NCBI GenBank assembly: GCA_003838065.1
Contig: QZAC01000107.1
Location: 21,113-85,112 of the forward strand
Source: Methanocalculus sp. MSAO_Arc2
GTDB lineage: Archaea; Halobacteriota; Methanomicrobia; Methanomicrobiales; Methanocorpusculaceae
Direction: 5' to 3'
Length of the DNA stretch: 64,000 nt
Part shown: piece after piece, positions 8,558 through 17,622 of the stretch
Position numbering within the stretch: position 1 is the stretch's first letter
Layout of the letters: every line of letters starts with the position of its first letter
Program-made: the position numbers and the translations under genes
The notes under the pieces: generated by a model
Databases searched by the model: none
What the model saw: only the letters and a program-made list of their open reading frames with translations
Told to the model about the DNA's origin: nothing

Positions 8558-10180
8558 CTAATGTTCATACATGATCAGCAGTCTCCAGTCCGTCCCATGA
8601 AGCGTGATCGTATCCCAGACGATGTGTTTCTGAACCCCGGAGAGACCGACTATCACGGCACCATCAGACTCAGAACTGATCCTCGTAAGGAAACGCTCCA
8701 CATCCGGTAACGTATCATATCCTGGACCCGAAAAGAGCGTCTCTTTGACCATGTTTTCATCTTCAGCATAGAGGACCAGGTGATCTGCCTGGATTGCCCA
8801 TGCTGAGGCCGGAGCTGTTATGCCAGCGGCACCTGCGGCATCACCGACAAGGTCAGCTGGAGAGAATAAAGCAGAGATACCCCCCGCAACCGTTCCATAC
8901 GGTCCGTGAACCGGATAGGCGATTACTACTGCATCAGGCCCCTCAACTGTCGTAAAGATATCCGAAAGGACCGGGCGCCCCTCATTAAGGATCACCCTGA
9001 TATGCGGCTGTGCCGAGATATCTGCACCAATAAAAGCAGCATACTCCGGAGGATAGACATCTGTTATTATCCCATCTTGAGAAAGAGTGGCGACATTGAT
9101 GATTGCTTCTGAAGTACCGGCAACATACACAAGCACCTCATATGTAGAAGCATCATCCAGCCCAACAGCGGTGGCGTGGGCTGCCGCAGACATGATCTCG
9201 TTATCCAGATCAGAAAGTCGCAGCTCTGTTTCCTTGCGGAAGCGGGAGAGGAGACCTTGTAACAAGACCTCATCTGAGAAGGTGCTTTCAGTGGTATAAT
9301 ACACACCTGCTCCAATCCACCAGTCATCATCCACCATCTGAACGTAACTTACCTTTGGATCAAGCCGCATACCATGGGCCGGGTTTGGATAATGATAATA
9401 AATAAACCCTCCACCTAGCCGTGCAAGTGCGATCTCGATCCTGGTCACGTTCAGCCCATGGTGATCGGTGAGATCGATCATGCTCGTCCCGACAAGCTCA
9501 GGTTGATGGGCAAGCGCAAGTGCGATTCCTTCCATATCAAGAGCATAGATATAGAGATCACCACGGACATAGGGACCATCTGGATCATTGAAGATGGCAA
9601 GTGCCTCCTCCTGGCCAATCGACGCCGCATACACAGCGGCATCATTGACAAAATCGGCAAGTGCGTCTGTCACAACAGGATCAGGCATCATAGTCATATC
9701 TTCAGAATAGATCCCGGATCCAAGCACCCACCCATCCCCTGCTTTCATCACATAGCTGATCTTGTGTTCCACTGCAAAGCCATGTGCGGGGTTTACATAG
9801 AGATACCTGACAAAACCACCGCCTCCAAGACCGGTTTCGATGATATCCCTGATGAAATAGTTCCCTTCCGCATCCTGTAAATCATATCGGGTTGTCATTA
9901 TCAGATCGGGCTCAAAGGGAAGGGCAAGGGTTGTTCCATCCTCTTCATAGGCAAAGATATACAGCTCCCGATCCACAAACTGTCCGGCCGGATCGTTGAA
10001 CGCGAGAAGGGCTGCCTCTTTCCCATGCATATCAGCATATTCAAATGCGGTCTGGACAAATGCCACCATTTCTTTTGGAGATACAGCAGAAGGCTCTTCA
10101 GGCAGAGAGACCGTTGAACAGCCTGCAGCCACAATGAAGAGCAAGAGGCATACCCCCAGGATACTACCACTACATTTCAT
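8558..10180 (-). CDS. Secreted lipoprotein with repeated Cache-type sensor domains
   Basis: The 540-residue protein starts with a lipoprotein signal (MKCSGSILGVCLLLF then VAAGC, lipid-modified Cys near residue 21). Two similar units of about 130 residues follow (about 35-160 and 165-300). Each carries the pattern A-x-F-N-D-P, then LYIYA, a GGGF segment, NPAHG and K-x-S-Y-V, as in single Cache domains with the Pfam Cache_2 look. A third, different extracytoplasmic domain (about 310-540) resembles a double Cache fold. There is no transmembrane helix or kinase after it, so it would bind a ligand outside the membrane and need a partner. Lies beside a META lipoprotein and a wHTH-PAS regulator on the same strand. 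Confidence 0.75.
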   Translation of the reverse strand: MKCSGSILGVCLLLFIVAAGCSTVSLPEEPSAVSPKEMVAFVQTAFEYADMHGKEAALLAFNDPAGQFVDRELYIFAYEEDGTTLALPFEPDLIMTTRYDLQDAEGNYFIRDIIETGLGGGGFVRYLYVNPAHGFAVEHKISYVMKAGDGWVLGSGIYSEDMTMMPDPVVTDALADFVNDAAVYAASIGQEEALAIFNDPDGPYVRGDLYIYALDMEGIALALAHQPELVGTSMIDLTDHHGLNVTRIEIALARLGGGFIYYHYPNPAHGMRLDPKVSYVQMVDDDWWIGAGVYYTTESTFSDEVLLQGLLSRFRKETELRLSDLDNEIMSAAAHATAVGLDDASTYEVLVYVAGTSEAIINVATLSQDGIITDVYPPEYAAFIGADISAQPHIRVILNEGRPVLSDIFTTVEGPDAVVIAYPVHGPYGTVAGGISALFSPADLVGDAAGAAGITAPASAWAIQADHLVLYAEDENMVKETLFSGPGYDTLPDVERFLTRISSESDGAVIVGLSGVQKHIVWDTITLHGTDWRLLIMYEH

Positions 10181-10230
10181 ACATCATGAAGTACGTGCGA
10201 AGAAAATAAAAGTACGGTTTTTTCAGAATA

Positions 10231-10653
10231 TCAGCGCAATTTTCCGGCAACCAGGAGCTCTTTACCTCCCGATCCGTACATCGTCAGAATATCACCGTCA
10301 ATCTCAAACGATCGAACCTGAGAAAGAAGATACAGGAACCTGGCCTCCTGCTCCATGACACCTTCGTCGGTGCAGTACATCAGTGTGGATGCAGGCGAGC
10401 TGATAGTGATTTGATCTCTCCCTACACGATAGTCTGCAGAATAGCTGTTGCATCCGGCAGTTCCACGGACAGTCCCGTCTCCTGAGAAGATGAGAGTGGC
10501 ATATGCATCCGCCCGCACCATCTCGCCGTCATCCCCGGCATATGCAATCAGAGTCCAGGATGTGCCCGGTAATCCTGTTGATCCCGTTAAACAGCCTGCG
10601 GTGAGAAGAAAAGCTGCGATGAGAGTAATGATCATGTAGGTACTGCTCCTCAT
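10231..10653 (-). CDS. META-domain (HslJ-like) lipoprotein
   Basis: Small secreted lipoprotein with one META domain. Lipobox LLTAGC gives the modified Cys, followed by GTSWTLIAYAG, the SGDGTVRGTAGCNSY motif of META proteins and a final MYGSGGKELLV strand. META domains occur in HslJ and heat- or novobiocin-related envelope proteins; the molecular role is unclear. The start at 10653 (MRSSTYMIITLIAAFLL) gives a normal signal peptide with a positive charge; an ATG at 10686 adds 11 residues, and one at 10635 has a better ribosome site (GAGGAG) but lacks a charged n-region. Probably envelope stress related. Confidence 0.75.
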   Translation of the reverse strand: MRSSTYMIITLIAAFLLTAGCLTGSTGLPGTSWTLIAYAGDDGEMVRADAYATLIFSGDGTVRGTAGCNSYSADYRVGRDQITISSPASTLMYCTDEGVMEQEARFLYLLSQVRSFEIDGDILTMYGSGGKELLVAGKLR

Positions 10654-10730
10654 ACAGGAATGAATGCAGAGGGAGAAGATAATCATTCACCCCGCCATGA
10701 GAGAGATGCCATGTCGAACAGGTAACGCAA

Positions 10731-12506
10731 TCATACACCCTGATCCCCGGCAAGCAGCCGATCGAGAATCGACCTGCACCGCCTGAGCTCCTCTTCATAC
10801 TCAACCAGGCGCGTAACATCCAGCCCGGTGCTGACGATATGGGTAACCGACCCCGAATCATCACAGATAACCGAGTTTGACCATTCGATGGTTCTTCCCC
10901 GTCCATCCTTTCCCGGCCAGACAGCCCGGATCGTGGTGCTTCTCTTCGCCTCGACGAGAATATCAATATGCGACTGCATCTCATCGATTAACCCGGATTC
11001 ATCCAGAAGAGCCGAGATAGGCTTGCCAACCACCTCTTCAGCAAGAAAGCCTGTCAGTTCCTCGGTTCTCCGGTTGATCCGGAGAATGATTCCTTTTGGA
11101 TCAAGGACAAATATCGCGGCATCCACGGTTGAAAGGAGTGTGTATAACAGATCGCGTTCTCTCCTGGCAACCTGCTCGGCCTCCATCCATTCCAGTGACC
11201 AGCCGATCCTCGCTGCAAATTTGTCAAGCAGGCTCTCCTTACTCTCATAATACTCAGGATCCTCTTCCCTTCCCCCAAAACCGGCTTCAAGCAGTCCTGC
11301 AGGTTTCCCATGCACCAGGATTGGCCTTGAAAAGACAAACGGGAGACCATCAGGAAGACCACTCTCACAAACCATATCCCCATACGTGATCCGGATTGCA
11401 GCTGTACCCTGCTCGGACCAGCACTTTCCGATCACCTGGACCAGTTCTGAAAGGATCTCACCGATAGTGCTCTTTGAGTCGAGCGTACTGACAAAGCGAA
11501 GGATACACTCGATCTCCCGGACCCTTCTTTCAAGCTGATCTTTCCGGGAGACAAGCTCCATCTCCATCTCTTTTCTGTCAGTAATATCGTTTCCAACTGA
11601 AAGAATGCCAGCGATATCGCCGTGCTCATCCAGCATGGCACGGTTCGACCAGCGCACCCAGACAAGCCTGCCGTCTTTTGTGATATTTGCATTCTCGTTA
11701 CGCCGGTACCTATCGGTGTCTGTACATATCTTCCGGATCAGCTCCCGGAGATCCCGGCCGGTCATCTCGGTTGGCGGAACAATGGTCCCGATGACATTTT
11801 TCCCGAGTACTTCTTCCTTGGCATACCCGAAGAATCTCTCGGCAAATTCATTGAAAAAGAGGATACTCCCATTAACATCGAGTTTCAGGATGATCGCATC
11901 TGCCATCTCAACCAGTTCGCGATATTGCTGTTCGCTCTCCCTGATCGCCTCCAGCATGGTGACAGAATCGGTGATATCAACCATCACAATGACATAGACC
12001 TCGCGGTGTCCATCGTCAAACGACGGGATGATCCTTGTATGGAGATGAACCACCTCACCGGATCCTTTTTCAACCGCATGTTCGATCACCTGCTCGGTAT
12101 CACTCACCCGATCTGCAAAAAGCAAGCAGAGATCATGAATTGCAGGATCCGAAACAGGCAGATACCGGATATCCTGGCCGGTCACACTATCACTGGTAAC
12201 ACCAAAAAATTCGATGCATGCCTTGTTGATGAAGAGTACCCGGAGATCAGAATCAAGGATAATAATTCTCTCACTCATCGTTGAGATAAGGGAGGGGAGC
12301 GGTACGCGGTATGCAAGTGAATATATCTTCGCTTTGCCAAAGGTTCGCATCTCCACCTGCCCTGCTGCATACATGCTTGCCAGGTATCTCCCGGTGGAGT
12401 GTTTGTTTCTTCCCAGTGCCTCTGCAACTTCCGTGACACTCAGACCGTTTGGGTGTTTCTTCAGCAGATCATGGATCGCACGTTCTTCATCCCGCTGGTT
12501 CTCCAT
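10731..12506 (-). CDS. wHTH-PAS-PAS-GAF-PAS sensory regulator without kinase domain
   Basis: The 591-residue cytoplasmic protein has an N-terminal winged helix (residues about 5-65, SVTEVAEALGRNKHSTGRYL). A first PAS domain follows (about 75-190), then a second PAS with a PAC end (about 200-315, SVGNDITDRKEMEMEL), a GAF-like segment (about 330-440) and a third PAS (about 460-580, ending TGLDVTRLVEYEEEL). No HisKA, HATPase, GGDEF or methyl-accepting region is present. It therefore probably binds DNA directly and senses redox state or small ligands through its PAS/GAF domains. Such one-component PAS regulators are frequent in Methanomicrobia. The divergent promoter upstream contains a palindrome that could be its operator. 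Confidence 0.85.
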   Translation of the reverse strand: MENQRDEERAIHDLLKKHPNGLSVTEVAEALGRNKHSTGRYLASMYAAGQVEMRTFGKAKIYSLAYRVPLPSLISTMSERIIILDSDLRVLFINKACIEFFGVTSDSVTGQDIRYLPVSDPAIHDLCLLFADRVSDTEQVIEHAVEKGSGEVVHLHTRIIPSFDDGHREVYVIVMVDITDSVTMLEAIRESEQQYRELVEMADAIILKLDVNGSILFFNEFAERFFGYAKEEVLGKNVIGTIVPPTEMTGRDLRELIRKICTDTDRYRRNENANITKDGRLVWVRWSNRAMLDEHGDIAGILSVGNDITDRKEMEMELVSRKDQLERRVREIECILRFVSTLDSKSTIGEILSELVQVIGKCWSEQGTAAIRITYGDMVCESGLPDGLPFVFSRPILVHGKPAGLLEAGFGGREEDPEYYESKESLLDKFAARIGWSLEWMEAEQVARRERDLLYTLLSTVDAAIFVLDPKGIILRINRRTEELTGFLAEEVVGKPISALLDESGLIDEMQSHIDILVEAKRSTTIRAVWPGKDGRGRTIEWSNSVICDDSGSVTHIVSTGLDVTRLVEYEEELRRCRSILDRLLAGDQGV

Positions 12507-12528
12507 TGAGGATAGGTGGTATCTATAG

Positions 12529-12555
12529 ATATTTAAATATTACTTATCAAAGTAA
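12529..12555. promoter_or_regulatory. Promoter of the PAS regulator with overlapping palindrome
   Basis: GATATTTAAATAT at 12529-12540 is an A/T box 23-34 bases upstream of the leftward start. It is followed by the perfect inverted repeat TTACTT-ATCA-AAGTAA at 12540-12555. A palindrome touching the TATA box of a gene for a winged-helix protein suggests autoregulation. Confidence 0.4.
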
Positions 12556-12598
12556 CAATTGACACATGCATTTTAACCCTCAAGAGTGACACACACAG

Positions 12599-12612
12599 AA
12601 TATATTTAAATA
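12599..12612 (+). promoter_or_regulatory. TATA box for the surface-protein/RND exporter operon
   Basis: AATATATTTAAATA lies about 45-57 bases before the chosen ATG at 12656, which is preceded by GGAG. Initiation about 25 bases downstream would give a short leader. Confidence 0.5.
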
Positions 12613-12655
12613 CTATTAAAATCTACCAATATGATCATACCAGATGGAGATATAC

Positions 12656-13951
12656 ATGACGACACAATCAATCCTGCCATTGGGCTGCATCCGGGTATTT
12701 CTCCTTATTTCACTCGTCGCAGCCCTGCTCACCACACCGGTCCTTGCCGGTGAGAAATACCTGTTCGGCGCTCCCGATCTCCGGGTCGCCATTACCGGGA
12801 CCAATGAGTTTTCTCCTGGAGAAGAAACAATTGTTACCATCAGGATCGAGAATACAGGCCTTCCCGTCGTGATGATCGCACGGCCTGATCTCATTACCCG
12901 TGACGACCGCCCCGACACAGCGAAGATGGCTATCGTCGGACTCTCGGCCGGAGACGCACCCCTTACCATCAAGAGCGACGAACAGATGGTTGGTGACATC
13001 CTCGGGGGAACGAGCACCACCGCATCATTTACCATCCAGTTTGATAAAGATGCAGGTGAAGGGGAATACACAATCCCGGTTACCATCGAGTATACCTACC
13101 TCTCAAGTGCAGACCAGTATGGCACCGATATGATCCGGTACTTCTACTCCACAAAAACCGTGGAGAAGGACCTCAGGATCGTGGTGAAACCGGAAGTCCG
13201 GCTCCTTGTCACCGATATAAAAACAGATGCAATCAATGTCGGGACTGAAGGGTATGTCACACTCACCGTTTTGAACATCGGATATGAAGATGCACATGAC
13301 GCCACTCTCAAAATCCACCGGAGTGGTACAAGCCCTCTTATTCCAACCGATGCAAATGCCTATATCGGTCATTTTCCATCCAAAGCGACGGTGACCAGGA
13401 CTTTTAAGGTGTCAGTCTCAAAACATGCCGAACCAGGGAAATACCCTCTGGATATCCTTGTCGATTATACGGATCGCAACGGACAGTTTGCGACTTCAAT
13501 TCCCCGGACGGTCGGGATCCAAACCGGTGGGAAGATCGAGTTTACTGCTGTATCACCACCGGCTGTTGTGAGTGCGGGCCAGCAGACCGTCATTGATGTG
13601 GAATTTAAAAATATCGGTGATGCTCCTGCATACCGTGCGACAGCACGAATTTCTGCAGTCGATCCCTTCACATCCCATGATGATACCGCGTACCTCGGCG
13701 ATCTTGCACCCGGAGAGAGTGCTGTTGCGAGGTTTATCCTGAATGTCGATTCAGGGGCAACAGATAAGCTCTATGGGCTTGATTCTGAGATCAGGTACAG
13801 GGATGCCCTCGACAACACCCAGATTTCAAAGACGATGAAGATCGAGGTGGAAGTCGTCCCGCGTGAAGCCGGAATATCAGTTATCCTGGCTGGAGTTCTG
13901 CTGGTCGTTGTTCTTGCAGCAGGATACTGGTACTATCGTACCCGGAAATGA
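12656..13951 (+). CDS. Secreted CARDB/S-layer-type repeat protein with C-terminal anchor (COG1361-like)
   Basis: The protein (about 431 residues) has a cleavable signal peptide (VFLLISLVAALLTTPVLA), then three or four beta-sandwich repeats rich in N-x-G and 'P-G-E' turns (for example FSPGEETIVTIRIENTG and VSAGQQTVIDVEFKNIG), and one C-terminal transmembrane helix (SVILAGVLLVVVLAAGYWYY) followed by RTRK. This is the COG1361 'S-layer domain' architecture seen in methanogens. It faces the outside, anchored by its tail. The gene is 12 bases before an RND exporter, so it probably works as that exporter's extracytoplasmic partner. The ATG at 12656 is preferred over 12644 because GGAG lies at good spacing. 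Confidence 0.8.
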   Translation: MTTQSILPLGCIRVFLLISLVAALLTTPVLAGEKYLFGAPDLRVAITGTNEFSPGEETIVTIRIENTGLPVVMIARPDLITRDDRPDTAKMAIVGLSAGDAPLTIKSDEQMVGDILGGTSTTASFTIQFDKDAGEGEYTIPVTIEYTYLSSADQYGTDMIRYFYSTKTVEKDLRIVVKPEVRLLVTDIKTDAINVGTEGYVTLTVLNIGYEDAHDATLKIHRSGTSPLIPTDANAYIGHFPSKATVTRTFKVSVSKHAEPGKYPLDILVDYTDRNGQFATSIPRTVGIQTGGKIEFTAVSPPAVVSAGQQTVIDVEFKNIGDAPAYRATARISAVDPFTSHDDTAYLGDLAPGESAVARFILNVDSGATDKLYGLDSEIRYRDALDNTQISKTMKIEVEVVPREAGISVILAGVLLVVVLAAGYWYYRTRK

Positions 13952-13963
13952 ACCTGGTTTACT

Positions 13964-16216
13964 GTGAGCAAAAGGCTGGCCATCATGCGCATATTTGAAT
14001 CACTCTCGGAGATCATAACCCGATACCCCATACGGGTAGCAATAGCAATCATCCTTATTTTGATTGTAGGGCTCTACGGGACGACACTTACCGAGATGGA
14101 GGTCGGGTACGAGACATATATGGACACGGATACCCCCCGGTTCATTCTCCTCGACAAATACATGACCACGTTCTCAACCGAGAGCATCATGATCCTTGTC
14201 GAGACCGAGGATGTAACACAACCGGTGATCCTGGAATATATGGAACGCCTTTCAGATGATATCGTCCGCGAACCCTATGTCAGGAGCGTTACCGGCATCA
14301 CCGATTACCTCAGATCTGGTAATGGCGGCAATCTCCCAGCCTCGTCTGCCGAGGTGGAGGCAGCTATCGACCGGATGCAGCCGGGAATCTACGAGCGGCT
14401 TGTTCCGACCCAGTCGTTAACCATCATTCAGGTAGAAATCGAGCCCGGTCTCACATTCGAAAGGCAGTTTGAGCTCGTCGATACCATTGAATCCCGGATC
14501 GCAGTATCAGATCCCCCACCAGGCGTCTCGGTGGTCCAGACTGGAAACCCGGCATTCTCAAAACAGATGGTGGACGAGATGGGCGTTTCAATGGGGATCC
14601 TCATTGGTATTGCGATGCTCCTGATGCTCATCGCGGTCGGGCTTCTCTTTAGTGGTGTACGGTACAGGCTCCTGTCAGTTGGAATCGTTGCAACCGGCCT
14701 TATTATGACATTTGGATTCATGGGCATCATCGGCATGCAGATCAGCATGGTGACTGTTGCTGCGTTTCCTGTCCTGATTGGACTGGGAATTGATTACGCA
14801 ATCCAGTTTCATTCCCGTCTTGATGAAGAGATACGGAGCAGGCAACTTCCTGACGCCGTACGTGAAACAATGGTTCGATCTGGTCCATCGATTCTCTATG
14901 CGATGCTTGCAACCTCCATGGGTTTTGTCGCAATGTGGACATCCTCCCTCCCGATGATCCGGAGTTTTGGGATAGTCTGCGTCATCGGTGTTGTCTGTTG
15001 CTACATTGCAGCACTTATTATCGTCCCAACAGTTGCAACGCTTGTGAAATATCAGCCAAAACCGGCTCCAGAGAATAAAAAGCTCCCCATCGGTGAGATG
15101 TATAACAAGGGGCTTGGAAAGAAAGTTGGGGTCATTTCACGCTTTCCGGTTGTTGTTCTTGCCGCCTGCCTTCTTCTTGCAGCAGGTGGATACTATGTCG
15201 ATGATCGAATAATCGTCAATACCGATGAGAACACCTTCGTCCCACCTGAAATGCCTGCACGGGTACAGATGGAGAAAGTCACCCGTGCAATGGGGCCTTC
15301 AGATACAGTGCCAATCTTTGTCAGGGGAGATCGGGTCGATGCACTTGATTCTATCACATGGATGCATAGTTTCCAGCAGTACCAGGAAGAAAATAACGAC
15401 AAAGTCACCGGTACAAGAAGCATCGCCAATCTCGTCCTCGACTATAACAATGGAAAACTTCCGGAAACTGACGCTGAACTTTCAAAGGTCCTTGACACGA
15501 TACCGCCAGAACTCCGCAACAGGTACATCAGCGGCCAGTCGATGGCAATCATCGAGATCTCAACTATCGATATGGAAGTTGAGGTCGGGATGTCATTCAT
15601 AAACCAGATGCACAACGAGATCAGCTGGCACCACCCTCCGCCCGGTATTGCAACTGATCTTACCGGTGGCTGGGAATTCTTCACAACACTTGTCGAAGAG
15701 ATCCGGGACACCAAGACCAGTATGACGGTGCTTGGTTTCGTGCTGATCTTCGGGTTCCTCTTCATGGTCTACAGAAATGGGAGGAAAGCCCTCACCCCGA
15801 TCATTCCCATCATCCTGATCGTCGGTTGGAACAGCCTGATCATGTACAGCACCGGTATCGACTACACGGTCATGACGGCAACACTTGGGTCGATGACAAT
15901 CGGTATCGCTTCAGAATATACCATCCTGATCTCTGAGCGCTACTATGAGGAGCGGGAAAAGGGGATGCCAAAATTCGATGCAATCCGCGCAAGTGTCCAG
16001 AAGATCGGAACTGCAATAACCATCTCAGGTCTGACAACCGTCTTCGGGTTCTCTGCACTGATCACCTCAAGCTTTGGCATCATCAGCAACTTCGGCATCC
16101 TCACCGTCATTGCAGTCGGATTCGCCCTTATAGGCGCGATCATCGTGATGCCCGCGATCCTCGCATTGATCGGAAACGGAATGCGGGATCAAACTGGAGA
16201 GGCAACCGGTACATGA
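13964..16216 (+). CDS. RND-superfamily (MMPL/HAE3-type) exporter
   Basis: A 750-residue polytopic membrane protein with the RND plan: TM1 near residues 25-43, a large outer loop, a cluster of helices 2-6 (about 205-355), TM7 near 390-410, a second outer loop and helices 8-12 (about 615-740). The helix-4 motif GLGIDYAIQFHSRL and its repeat counterpart GIASEYTILISERYYEE are typical of archaeal 'hydrophobe/amphiphile efflux-3' proteins. It probably moves lipids or hydrophobic compounds using ion gradients. The GTG at 13964 gives the full length; an ATG at 13985 is an alternative. Paired with the upstream surface protein. Confidence 0.9.
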   Translation: MSKRLAIMRIFESLSEIITRYPIRVAIAIILILIVGLYGTTLTEMEVGYETYMDTDTPRFILLDKYMTTFSTESIMILVETEDVTQPVILEYMERLSDDIVREPYVRSVTGITDYLRSGNGGNLPASSAEVEAAIDRMQPGIYERLVPTQSLTIIQVEIEPGLTFERQFELVDTIESRIAVSDPPPGVSVVQTGNPAFSKQMVDEMGVSMGILIGIAMLLMLIAVGLLFSGVRYRLLSVGIVATGLIMTFGFMGIIGMQISMVTVAAFPVLIGLGIDYAIQFHSRLDEEIRSRQLPDAVRETMVRSGPSILYAMLATSMGFVAMWTSSLPMIRSFGIVCVIGVVCCYIAALIIVPTVATLVKYQPKPAPENKKLPIGEMYNKGLGKKVGVISRFPVVVLAACLLLAAGGYYVDDRIIVNTDENTFVPPEMPARVQMEKVTRAMGPSDTVPIFVRGDRVDALDSITWMHSFQQYQEENNDKVTGTRSIANLVLDYNNGKLPETDAELSKVLDTIPPELRNRYISGQSMAIIEISTIDMEVEVGMSFINQMHNEISWHHPPPGIATDLTGGWEFFTTLVEEIRDTKTSMTVLGFVLIFGFLFMVYRNGRKALTPIIPIILIVGWNSLIMYSTGIDYTVMTATLGSMTIGIASEYTILISERYYEEREKGMPKFDAIRASVQKIGTAITISGLTTVFGFSALITSSFGIISNFGILTVIAVGFALIGAIIVMPAILALIGNGMRDQTGEATGT

Positions 16217-16263
16217 TACAAAACCCATCCACTTTTTCTCAAAACATACCCTATACCTAAGAG

Positions 16264-16740
16264 ATGACACTGCCACAATCAGGTGATACCGTCTATGTCC
16301 ATTTCACTGCACGCCTGGATGACGGTATCGTCATTGAAGAGTCTGAAGATGGTGCACCCTTCGAAGCTGTTCTTGGTGCAGGGACGATCAATCCTGCCTT
16401 CGACGAGGCGCTCCGTACACTAACCGAAGGTGAGAGTACAACCATCACCCTCCCGCCTGAGAAAGCATATGGGAAATACAACACACGTCTTGTGTTCAAA
16501 CTCAAACGGAAGAGACTTGATCTGAAAGGAGATATACAGGAAGGAAGCCTGGTCAGAGTCACGCTCCCTGAGGGGAAAAAAGCCTATGTATCCATACTCT
16601 CAATCGATGAAAAGAAGGTCGTTGTCGATGCAAACCACCCCCACGCAGGTGAGACGATCCACTATACCCTCACCTTAGAACGGATCGAGCCAGCCAGTGA
16701 AGACCGTGCCAGATCGATCGGCCTGGAAGAACAGAAATGA
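16264..16740 (+). CDS. FKBP-type peptidyl-prolyl cis-trans isomerase (SlyD-like)
   Basis: A 158-residue archaeal FKBP that speeds proline isomerisation and acts as a chaperone. It starts with the FKBP strand [15 protein letters not shown], contains [15 protein letters not shown] and [16 protein letters not shown], and has the inserted-in-flap (IF) chaperone region (about 80-125) before the final strand [17 protein letters not shown]. No His-rich metal tail as in bacterial SlyD. Its stop overlaps the methyltransferase start by four bases, which is an unexpected partner. Confidence 0.92.
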   Translation: MTLPQSGDTVYVHFTARLDDGIVIEESEDGAPFEAVLGAGTINPAFDEALRTLTEGESTTITLPPEKAYGKYNTRLVFKLKRKRLDLKGDIQEGSLVRVTLPEGKKAYVSILSIDEKKVVVDANHPHAGETIHYTLTLERIEPASEDRARSIGLEEQK

Positions 16741-17594
16741 AAAGAAATACTGTTCATGGGATGGACTGCCTGGATGGGATGGTGGAGATGGAGGCGGGAT
16801 TGGTTGACGTCATCGTCACCTCACCACCATACAACATCGGTAAGGCATATTCAACATACGACGATACGCTCACCCGCGCTGAATACATTTCATGGATGGG
16901 AGACGTTGCGGGAGCCTCACTCCATGTCCTCTCCGACAGGGGATCGTTCTTCTTAAATATCGGCGGCACCCCTAAGGATCCCTGGATACCAATCGATGTC
17001 GCGATGGAATTTCGGAAGAAAGGATATATCCTCCAGAACATGATCCACTGGATCAAGTCGATTGCCATTCCACAATCTGACATGGGATCATACGCCAGCA
17101 ACACCTGCGATATTGCTGTTGGCCACTATAAGCCCGTCAACAGCAGGCGGTTCCACCACGACTGCCATGAGTTCATCTTTCATTTCACCAAAAAAGGCGA
17201 TGTACTGCTTGACAAGCTGGCAATCGGGGTGCCGTACCAGGACAAGAGCAACATCGGCAGATGGAAACAGGCCAAAGAGGATCGGCGTGACCGGGGCAAC
17301 ACCTGGTTCATCCCGTACGAGACGATACAGGAGAAACGGCCGCACCCGGCAGTCTTCCCGGTCGGGCTGCCCACCCTCTGCATCAGGGACCATGGACTTG
17401 ACCGCTGCTCCCTTGTCCTTGACCCCTTCATGGGGATCGGGTCAACCGCCATCGCCTGTATCCGGCTTGGAATCGACTATATCGGCTTTGAGATCGATTC
17501 CTCGTACCGGGCAATCGCAGAAGAGCGGATCCGGGATGAGAAGACCCTAATCCAATCAAAAAAGCAGCAATTAAGGCTTTTTGAAGACGAATAG
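16737..17594 (+). CDS. Orphan beta-class DNA methyltransferase (probably N4-cytosine)
   Basis: A 285-residue methyltransferase that adds a methyl group to an exocyclic amino group in DNA. The catalytic motif [10 protein letters not shown] lies at 28-35 and the AdoMet-binding motif [10 protein letters not shown] at 229-237, so the order is that of the beta class. The SPPY form favours N4-methylcytosine, though N6-adenine enzymes with SPPY exist. No restriction endonuclease or specificity gene is adjacent: upstream is FKBP (ATGA overlap) and downstream a convergent helicase. Thus it is probably a solitary, housekeeping-type modification enzyme. Recognition sequence is unknown; CTAG is one candidate because that tetramer looks very rare here. 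Confidence 0.88.
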   Translation: MKRNTVHGMDCLDGMVEMEAGLVDVIVTSPPYNIGKAYSTYDDTLTRAEYISWMGDVAGASLHVLSDRGSFFLNIGGTPKDPWIPIDVAMEFRKKGYILQNMIHWIKSIAIPQSDMGSYASNTCDIAVGHYKPVNSRRFHHDCHEFIFHFTKKGDVLLDKLAIGVPYQDKSNIGRWKQAKEDRRDRGNTWFIPYETIQEKRPHPAVFPVGLPTLCIRDHGLDRCSLVLDPFMGIGSTAIACIRLGIDYIGFEIDSSYRAIAEERIRDEKTLIQSKKQQLRLFEDE

Positions 17595-17622
17595 TCCGGC
17601 ACGTGCGGATAGATAAACCATT

